From UBA9980 sp964436235 (lineage in GTDB: Bacteria > Muiribacteriota > UBA9980), in NCBI GenBank assembly GCA_964436235.1, contig CAYTCW010000061.1, forward strand, positions 1 through 26,137: a stretch of DNA of 26,137 bases, in the 5' to 3' direction. The translations under genes and the position numbers were made by a program. The notes below the pieces were generated by a model. It was given only the letters and a program-made list of their open reading frames with translations. It did not search any database and had not been told where the DNA came from. Shown piece by piece: positions 1 to 8,100 of the stretch (positions are counted from its first letter, which is position 1; every line of letters starts with the position of its first letter).

Positions 1-100
1 AATTTAGATTATAATATTTCCGGTTAAATGTCAAGATTTTTTAACTTATTTAACTTTATTTTTAACTAAGCGCTTGATCCATCTTTAACGACAACCTTAA

Positions 101-145
101 TTTTTGTATAATTTTTGCAAATTGAGAGTGTTTTTGTATAATTTT
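101..145 (+). repeat. Direct repeat of a 15-mer containing TATAAT
   Basis: The 15-mer TTTTTGTATAATTTT occurs exactly at 101-115 and 131-145, a 30-bp period. Each copy contains a perfect -10 hexamer (107-112 and 137-142). The second copy has a plausible -35, TTGCAA at 115-120, with 16-bp spacing. No gene starts nearby downstream, so any transcript would run into the hairpin-rich region. It may be a promoter pair or simply AT-rich repetition. Confidence 0.45.
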
Positions 146-230
146 ATACACATTAGCAATGGACGCTCAATGATAGGAAAGCTGTTTTGCATTTGCCGCG
201 GATTATTTTATTATATGTTTTTAAAAATAA

Positions 231-267
231 GGGAGGGAGAAAAGGTTAGCAACCCTTTCTCCCTCCC
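231..267 (-). terminator. Strong hairpin, terminator-like on the minus strand
   Basis: A 17-bp inverted repeat has arms 231-247 and 251-267, one mismatch and a 3-nt loop. Read on the minus strand the stem is followed by TTATTTTTAAAAA, which suits a Rho-independent terminator in that direction. Read on plus the stem is followed only by TTAAACCC. No minus-strand gene is seen upstream of it inside the non-coding region, so its client is unclear. Confidence 0.5.
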
Positions 268-414
268 TTAAACCCTCCCTCAATCGGCAAATTGCCTGAC
301 GCTTTATCGTAATTTTATCGATAGCTTTTTCTTTCAGGGCTTTAATTACTTTTCATTTTCATTTTTGTTTTTGTTTTTTGCCTTTTACTTATTTTACTGC
401 CAGCCTGCTTGTTT

Positions 415-444
415 GCAGCCGCGCGCATGCGTGCGCGCGGCTGC
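415..444. repeat. Perfect GC-rich hairpin
   Basis: Arms GCAGCCGCGCGCA (415-427) and its exact complement (432-444) flank a 4-nt loop. It has no T-run on either side, so it is not a typical intrinsic terminator. It stands out against AT-rich surroundings and is the first of several similar structures in the next 500 bases. Confidence 0.7.
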
Positions 445-475
445 GTAGCAATAATGGCCTTATAGCAACTATGCT

Positions 476-666
476 TTGCGGCTCGCGGGAAAAACTAATG
501 TAAATCGAGGCTAATAATTGCATCGCTAAAAATAAATCGAATGATATGGGATAAAATTCCCCTGAATTAAACTTAATCAACTCAATTATAAATTTATCGA
601 GGTTAACAATAATTTGAGGGGTATAGTAAAAGCTGTTATACATTAGAGCATTACCGCGAGCCGCAA
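476..666. repeat. 191-bp AT-rich element bounded by 13-bp perfect inverted repeats
   Basis: TTGCGGCTCGCGG at 476-488 is exactly complementary to CCGCGAGCCGCAA at 654-666. A second inverted pair, CTAATGTA and TACATTAG, lies 6 or 7 bases inside each end, so the terminal repeats have a two-part structure. The interior is AT-rich, has no credible gene, and carries a direct repeat ATCGAGG at 504-510 and 596-602. This resembles a small non-autonomous (MITE-like) element, but I see no clear target-site duplication at its edges and no second copy in the window. Confidence 0.45.
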
Positions 667-696
667 TCTTAAGTTTTGGCGGTGCGTAAATGCAAC

Positions 697-723
697 GCCT
701 TTGCGCGCGCCGCGCGCGAAGGC
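697..723. repeat. GC-rich imperfect hairpin
   Basis: Arms 697-707 and 713-723 pair over 11 positions with one G-T wobble and a 5-base loop; the core is alternating GC. It sits 30 bases after the end of the 476-666 element. No T-run follows. Confidence 0.55.
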
Positions 724-804
724 AAAACTAAAAAGCGGCATGAAAAAAGTTTGAGGCATGAAAATAAAAAGTCAGTGATAGCAGCCTTTTTCTTTCGATG
801 CCAC

Positions 805-840
805 AAAACTTCGCTCGTGCAGCCGCACGAGCGAAGTTTT
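805..840. repeat. Perfect 16-bp hairpin
   Basis: AAAACTTCGCTCGTGC at 805-820 is exactly complementary to 825-840, with a 4-base loop AGCC. The outer A4/T4 makes it possible as a bidirectional terminator, but the T-run is short and belongs to the stem. No gene is known to end next to it. Confidence 0.7.
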
Positions 841-865
841 ATATTCAGGGAGAGAAAAGGGGGCT

Positions 866-908
866 ATGGGGGATATGAGAGGGCCATTGGCCCTTTCTTA
901 TCCCCCAT
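866..908. repeat. Long imperfect hairpin with G5/C5 base
   Basis: Arms 866-885 and 889-908 pair from ATGGGGG and CCCCCAT at the outside to GGGCC and GGCCC around a 3-base ATT loop, with a couple of mismatches in the middle. It follows the 805-840 hairpin by 25 bases. No T-run follows on either strand. Confidence 0.6.
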
Positions 909-1128
909 CCCGGTTCCGCCCGGTCACGGACTTAAATATCTTAACCAAAAATTCTGCGATTGGTAAATTAAAAATTAAAGTTAAATAAAATTAAAAATTA
1001 TTTTTCTATCTGGCATATAAAATGCTTCAAAAATATTAACAATAAAATGTTAACCGCTCTTTATTTTTATTTCCGTAATGCCGATATAAGTTACAAAAGA
1101 ATTATTATATTTTTTAGGAGCGCGTAAA

Positions 1129-2106
1129 ATGCTAAACAGAAGCCATTATACAAAAATATTATTAGCGGTAAGTATCGTATCAGCGTTATTTTTAACATCT
1201 CCGGGGCTTATTTACGCCCAGATAGAGGTGAGGCCTAAGATAACGCAGTCAAAGCCCGGCATAAGCGTCAAGAGCGTGAAAAAGGCCGAACCGACCAACG
1301 CTGAAATATTAAAAGCGGCCGGCGCGGGTGTAGAGGATATCGACAGTGTTGACGTTGCCGTCGATAAACTCGGTTTCGACCACATCAGCGGCACGGACGG
1401 CGTTACGATAAAAACTCCTCTGCCGAAGCCTAAAAAACCATATCTTGGCAATTTTACGACAAACACGCTCATGGCTTCTAACGGGCTTATAGAATTATCT
1501 TCGCCGGAACCGACGGCGCGCGGCAAATTTCAGGTAGGCGCGCAGTATCTTCACCGCAGAATTCAATCTTCGCCCTCGCTTCAGTTAAATGCGCGCGTTA
1601 TGTTTCAAACGCTAACATTCGGCGTCATGAAAAACGCGGAAGTAGGATTCGGTTCGTCCGGATATTATAAATCAGCTAACAACACGACATTTTTAACGGC
1701 CAAGTACAGGCTGACGAATCCTGAAAGATCGAAATTCGATTTCGCCCTTGGCGCGCAGACCATCGATTTCGGATCTTCGGATATCAACAACGTTACAAAT
1801 TATTTTGGAACCGCCGCATTCGACATGCACGGATCAAAAATTTACTTTCAGGCCACTAACGACGGCAATAATAAATATTACGATCTGACCATGAAGGGCG
1901 GCGTAATTATACAGATGCGCGAATTGGTCCCTCAGCCGTCATGTCTTATAATCGAAGCCTTACAGGACGTCAATAATAATTTTTCGCGTTATAATTTCGG
2001 CATAAGGACCGCCATTGCGGAAAACGCTTTATTGGACATGTTTTTAATGAAAGATATAAATATTAACGAACTATCACCGGCTGTGGGTTTAAGCCTTAAA
2101 TTTTAA
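1129..2106 (+). CDS. Secreted protein, putative outer-membrane beta-barrel, first gene of operon
   Basis: A 325-residue protein of no family I recognise. It starts at ATG 1129, with AGGAG at 1116-1120. Residues 1-30 form a typical Sec signal peptide: basic start, hydrophobic core, then a likely cut after IYA. Residues 31-105 are polar and Lys/Pro-rich. From about residue 105 the sequence alternates polar and hydrophobic residues in short strands rich in Gly, Asn, Tyr and Phe, and the protein ends in Lys-Phe. A terminal Phe is the classic signature of beta-barrel proteins recognised by the BAM machinery, so an outer-membrane barrel is inferred, though not proven. It lies 29 bases before the giant lipoprotein gene and is probably cotranscribed; it could anchor or export that protein. 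Confidence 0.65.
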   Translation: MLNRSHYTKILLAVSIVSALFLTSPGLIYAQIEVRPKITQSKPGISVKSVKKAEPTNAEILKAAGAGVEDIDSVDVAVDKLGFDHISGTDGVTIKTPLPKPKKPYLGNFTTNTLMASNGLIELSSPEPTARGKFQVGAQYLHRRIQSSPSLQLNARVMFQTLTFGVMKNAEVGFGSSGYYKSANNTTFLTAKYRLTNPERSKFDFALGAQTIDFGSSDINNVTNYFGTAAFDMHGSKIYFQATNDGNNKYYDLTMKGGVIIQMRELVPQPSCLIIEALQDVNNNFSRYNFGIRTAIAENALLDMFLMKDININELSPAVGLSLKF

Positions 2107-2135
2107 TCGTGCAAAATTACAGGGGGTTAATATAT

Positions 2136-5100
2136 ATGAATAAAAAGAATACCTTTATCAAATCGGTTAAAAAATATCTCAGCGCGCTCATGCTCTTTTT
2201 CGTGCTGTTAATGCTGAATAACTGCGGCGGCGGTGGCGGCGGGGGAAGCAACTCCTCCGTGCTCGACATGATGTCTGCAAACGATGTAAAAGTAACGTCC
2301 TTAAACGATCAGACCGGCCTGATTTTAAGCGACGTTTTCGTGTCTATCGCCGAGATCGGCAAAGAGCAGATCGTGCTTAAAAGCGCAAATACCGGTGATT
2401 CAGGTGTCTTTATATTCAGCAAGATAAAGATAGGTTCATATATAGTCAAAGCCTCCAAATCAGGCTATGAAACGGCTACGGCTAACGTGGTAGTAACTAA
2501 CGGGCCGCAGGATATAAATGTAAGGCTCAAGCCGTCGTATCCGCCTGACTCGATATCCGGCTTAATCAAAAGAAGCGACACACTCGAGGGCGTTTCTGAC
2601 GTTACCGTAGAAATTAAAGATTCTTCACCTATTATTAAAACTCTTACTGATAAAACCGGAAACTATGTATTAAGCAACGTTCAGCCGACCGGCACCGGCT
2701 CGGCACCTTATGTAATCAAAGCGTCAAAACCAGGCTTCCAGCCGGCGGAACGCGCCAATGTAATTAAACTTCCTAATATCGCGCTTAAAGAAGTCGATAT
2801 TACGCTTCAATCTTCGGGCAGCGCTGAAATTATGCTCCCGGGCAAAATAATCGGCGTGGTCAAAAACCGCGTTACAAGCGATCCGGTCGAAAACATATCC
2901 GTTACGCTCCAGGATTCAGGTCTTCCAAGTGATTACAGCCGCGCAACCGGCTACTTTCACATAGAAAACGTAACTGCCGGAAAAACTTTTATATTAACCG
3001 CCATTGAAACGACTACTACTAAAAAATACAAAGCGTACTCACAGCAGATAATGTTGTCATCTGAGCAAACTCTCGTTCAGGACATATTGATGGAACCGGT
3101 AGAAGTGGTTCCCGAACCGGATTTCGGCTGGCTGATAGGCACGGTGCTCGATTCAGTATCGAAAACCGCTATCGCGGGCGTAAGCGTCGAGCTGCTCGGA
3201 ACGAGTCTTTATGACATAACCGCGGCGAACGGCTCGTTTAAAATAAGCAAAATAACGCCTGAAACCGAGTATATAATGTTATTTTCAAAATCAGGCTATG
3301 TCAGCCAGACAAGTAAAAGGACTATCGCAAAAAATCAGAACAATATGGACCCGATTGAGTTGGTACCATCTTCATCTTCTCAGAACTACTGTTCCATCAT
3401 AGGCGTCGTCCGCGATAAAGACACCAAGGTAACGGTAGCGGGTGTAAACGTTGAAATAGCCGTACCCGACACTAATTCCGTAACTTTTACAAAAGTATCT
3501 ACCACGACGGGTTCGAGCGGCGCATTCGTCTTCGAAAAAGTATTTATCCCCAATGACAAAGTTGAAACCGGCCAGACGATGACCATGGTGATCGGCCGCA
3601 GCGACTATGTGAGTCTAACCATTCAAATAGACGTAAAAGGCGGCAAGGTAAATCAGATAGATGAATTATCGACTGAAGTGACCAAACTTAAAGGCACTAT
3701 AATGGGAACGGTAGTCGATGCGGATACTAATATTCCGATCGCCGGGGCCAATGTAGCTCTGGCTAATTTCACCTATCCGGGAATAGCCAATCCGATAACT
3801 TCGGGGGCAAGCAACGGATTTTTCCAATTCAGCAATATTCCAGTCGGCACATATACTCTAATGGTATCAGCGAACGAATATGCCACTGAAGTAAAAAACG
3901 GCATCACGCTCACTTATAACGGCCAGACGATAGGCCCGCTTTCGATACAATTAAAGAAAGACTTCGGCACCATAACCGGGTTCGTCTATCTTGAAACTAA
4001 CGGCACCAAAGGTTATCAGAGCGGCTCGGGCGGCGACACTCCGCTTTCGGGAATAAGCGTGATAGCCGCGGCGGCAAGCAGCGGTTCAACGCCCGGCGGC
4101 GATCTTGGTTCGGACCTTTCAAAAAGCGACGGCTCTTACGCTTTAAAAAACCTGCCGATATCAAATATTTCAATCATATCTAATTCGGGATCGGGCGCTA
4201 ACGCCAACTACAGCTCCTATACCGAATCTTACTCGGTAACTAAAGGGTTTCAGACATTCAACATAGAATTAGCACAGACTAAAGGCAATATTTCAGGCGT
4301 TATCTACGAAGATTTAAATAAAAACGGCGCATTCGACAATGAACCTCTCGTATCGGGCGCGGCGGTATCGGTCACTCAGAGCGGAACGACGCTTTCAACG
4401 ACGACGGACGCGCTCGGAAACTTTATTCTGAGCGGATTAAACTTCGGCACGCTGAATATTAACGCGTCTAAAACCAATTACAAAGATTCAGCTAAAACCG
4501 TAACACTGGCTGCTAATTCGAGCCTTTCAAACGTTTACATAGGCCTGTACAAGCCGACCGGCAAATTAACCGGCCGCGTTATCGATTTCAACACGCCCGA
4601 ACCCAAACAGGGAATAAGCGGAGTAAGCGTTAAAATTCTCGGCTTTTCGAATTTAACGGCAGTCACCGATTCAACGGGCGGCTATATTTTCAACGACGTA
4701 CTCGCTAACAACGGCGGTATCGCGCAATACACGATAGTCGGCGACGGTTCGGCTCTCGGTTACGGCGTAGCGACCAAACAGGCCGACGCGCCCGCCGAAG
4801 GCGCTATCGCCAACGCGCCCGATATAGAATTATCGAAAGCGTCGCGCTTAGTTTATGGTAAAATTGTCGATTCAGTGACCAGTTCTGGCATCGCCGACAT
4901 CAAAGTTAAGATACAGGGCACTGCCTATGAAGCAATTACGGATAATTCCGGCGTTTACGTATTCGACGCGATTCCCGTAAATACAGCCGCCAACTACACG
5001 CTCGGAATAAGCGACACGATAGATATCAACGGTTCGCCGCGCTACCAGAACCGCGACGACGTAAGTATTTCAGTCAATAACGAATCCACGCCTCTTAAGA

Positions 5101-8100
5101 TTCAAAATATACCCATAACGCCTAATACGGGTAAAATTCGCGGCACTGTATATGATTCGATTACCGGTTTTCCGATTAAATCTGCTTTATTCACCGATCC
5201 AATACAGGCACAGCTCACTATAGCCGGCTTAGCCGCTCCGGTGACGGCGACCGTCTCACAGGTCAACGGCGAATTTTTAATGGAAAATATTCCTTCCGGC
5301 TCCTATAGCCTTAAAATAAAGCATGCAATAAGCGGCACCAATCTGAAAATGTTCGAAGAAGTAAGCAGCAATGCGCTTGTAACGGCCGGCCAGACGACCG
5401 ATCTCGGAATAATATATGTAACTCTAAAGACAATGACCATTAAAGGCAGAGTAAGAGATAAAATCGTCAACGACAAAGTAGGCGTAATAAGCGGACTCGC
5501 CGATTACTACATATCGGGCGCGGTCGTTCAGGCTTCGATAAACGGCATACCGTACACAAAAACCGCTACTACTTCCTATGACGGCTCATATCAGATGACG
5601 GTGCCGGTCTATTCAGACTATAAATTTAAAGCCAGCGCCACCAACTATATAGACGGCGAAGTCGGTTCGAACGAAGTACTTTTGAGCACGACCATACAGG
5701 CTCACACTCAGGATTTTAATTTAGACCCGCGCGTCGGCAATATATCGAGCACGGTATTTCTCGATTCGAATAACAATGGTTATTATGACGTCGGCGACAC
5801 CACTAAAATCAAAGACGCGCATCCTAAATATATGCTCGGCGATTTCAAGGTAAGAACCAATTACCGCGGCGTCACTTTGAGCGTTTCAGTCGAAAGTAAC
5901 TCGACATTTATGTTCACCAATCTACCTGTCGGAAGTTATTATCTTACGATAGACCCGCCGGCCGCCAATCTCGATCCGGCTTACGCGGAGCTCAACTCCA
6001 CTTCATGGCTCGAAGGCCCGAGCGGAAACCGTATCATTAACGTTAACAATTCATCCACGACGGTAATTACCGGCACGGTTATAACTAAAACTACATATCC
6101 TACCGGAAGCATTTCGGGTAATATAGTCGATACCGAAACGCTTTCGCCGCTTGCGGGCGCCACCATTAAAGTCAGCGCGGGGTTGAACAACCAGAATATA
6201 ACTACAACCGCGGACGCTTCAGGCTTTTTCAATATAACCAATCTCGTTTACTACTATGACGAAAACGACACGACCGAAATATTCACGCTTAACATAACCA
6301 GAGACTCTTACATAACGGTCCAGAGGAATTATGTTATGGCAAACACTCCGAACGCGTCGCGTGAAATAACTATTTATGAAAAAATGAGCAAGGTAACCGG
6401 AAGCATTGCCGGCCGCGTTAAAGACTCGCAAAATAATCTTCCGCTTTCAAACGTAAGGGTATCGATTATAGGGCTTAACGTGCCAAGCGTCACGACGGCC
6501 GACGACGGCTCGTTCCTTTTCGACAATAATATTCCGGCCAATACCTACAGTTTATACTTCACCAAATTAAACGTGGCCTCACAGCCTGATCCTACATATT
6601 CAACATACACGGCTTCAGGCATCCAGGTAACCAATAATCTAATTAAAACAATAGACGACGTATTCCTATCTACTAATTTCAGTTCGCTATCAGGCGTCGT
6701 TTATCTTGAAACCAACAATGTAAGCGGCTATCAGGCCGGCCAGGATAAACCTCTGCCTGATATCAATATATTTTTAACGCCGGTCGGCGGCACGGTTGCG
6801 GCTACTCCTGATTACACAACAGCGGCGGACGGAAAATATTTGTTCAGCAACGTACAGTTAGGCAATTACAATCTCACTTTCTCGACGGCGGCATCTGAAG
6901 GTTATTATTCACAGCCGGTAGCCGTGAGCCTTCCTAATACGACAGCGGTCGTTAAAGATGTTCAAATGCAGGCTAAAAACGGCGATTTATACGGCGTAAT
7001 ATTCTTCGACGAAAATAATAACGGCATTAAAGACGGCGCGGAGCAGGGAATAACTGGAATCGACATAACGCCCGCTTCGACTTTCGGAACTTTTACGGCG
7101 TTTCGCACCGGCGTCGGCGGCGAGTATGAATTCAAGAATATGAGTCCTGTTACAGGCAGCATAACCGTCGATAACGGTAACAATCTCAAGACATATAAGA
7201 AGAAAGTATTTTACCAGACAATAATCGCGGGCCAGCGCACCAAAGTTGATATAGCCATGTATAGAAACACCGTTGAAATAAAAGGAAAGGTAATCAATTC
7301 CGACTCGGACCCGATTTCGGGCGTGACGGTTTCGATAAACGGCACTTCTCATTCAACGACGACCGCCGCGGACGGCCGCTATACCCTTGCCGGCGTTGAA
7401 ATAGGAAGCGGCACGACCACTTTCAACATTAATTACGAAGCAATATCGCTCGGATATAAAACTCAGACGGTGACTTCGCCCGGAACTACCGGCGATAATA
7501 TCACAATGGACGACGTTACGATGAGCAGATCGACGCGCGACATAAGAGGCAGAGTAGTAAATGCCGACCTGCTGCCGCTTTCGGACGTTACGGTGAAAAT
7601 AATCGGCGAAACAAGCGTTCCATCGGTTACAACCGATAGTTTCGGTTACTTTACGCTTACGACCGTACCGGTCGATTTAGTAAACCAGAAGCAGCTTGAA
7701 ATATCATTAACCGATTATGAAATCGCTTTCAGGAATTTTACTCTCGGCACCGGCACGACTACTTATTATATCTCGCCCGACATACAGCTTACCTCGAGTT
7801 TAGCTGAAGTCAGCGGAACGGTTCTTGATGAACTTACCGGCGGGCCTGTTTCATCGCTGAATTTCTCTATCGCCATAAATATTACCAAAGACACGCTGCT
7901 TTACTCAACGACGGCGGGAGTTGACGGCAAGTTCAAGCTGAAAGGAATCCAGAAAGGCGGGCCGTACGACTTATCGGTACAAAGCAGCACTGGCAGTAAT
8001 GAGTATTTCAACGACGCGCTGCGCACGGTAACTTTAACGGCCGGCCAGAAATACGATATAGGCACTATTTACATAAGGCTGAAAACGGTCGCGGTAAAAG

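Larger units (their letters stand above)
1..1128. other. Long non-coding region with many inverted repeats
   Basis: I see no convincing gene here. The longest open frames (676-966 on plus, 389-643 on minus) run through hairpin sequence, have no Shine-Dalgarno and resemble no protein I know. The left 150 bases are AT-rich with a repeated TATAAT-containing 15-mer. From 231 to 908 there are five strong hairpins plus a larger element bounded by inverted repeats, each listed separately. Positions 967-1128 are AT-rich leader for the gene at 1129. They include a weak -10-like TATAAA at 1016-1021 and a small dyad TTAACA-N6-TGTTAA at 1036-1053 that could be an operator. I saw no tRNA-like or riboswitch-like fold by eye. 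Confidence 0.7.

Noticed and set aside
389..643. 84-codon open frame on minus in the left non-coding region
   Set aside because: It overlaps the 415-444 hairpin and most of the inverted-repeat element, has no ribosome site, and resembles no protein.
676..966. 96-codon open frame on plus in the left non-coding region
   Set aside because: It has no ribosome site, reads through three hairpins, and has an odd low-complexity Arg/Lys/Gly composition with no recognisable domain.
2109..2135. Upstream GTG start for the giant lipoprotein
   Set aside because: It lies 3 bases after the previous stop without a Shine-Dalgarno; ATG 2136 has AGGGGG at good spacing and gives a proper signal peptide.
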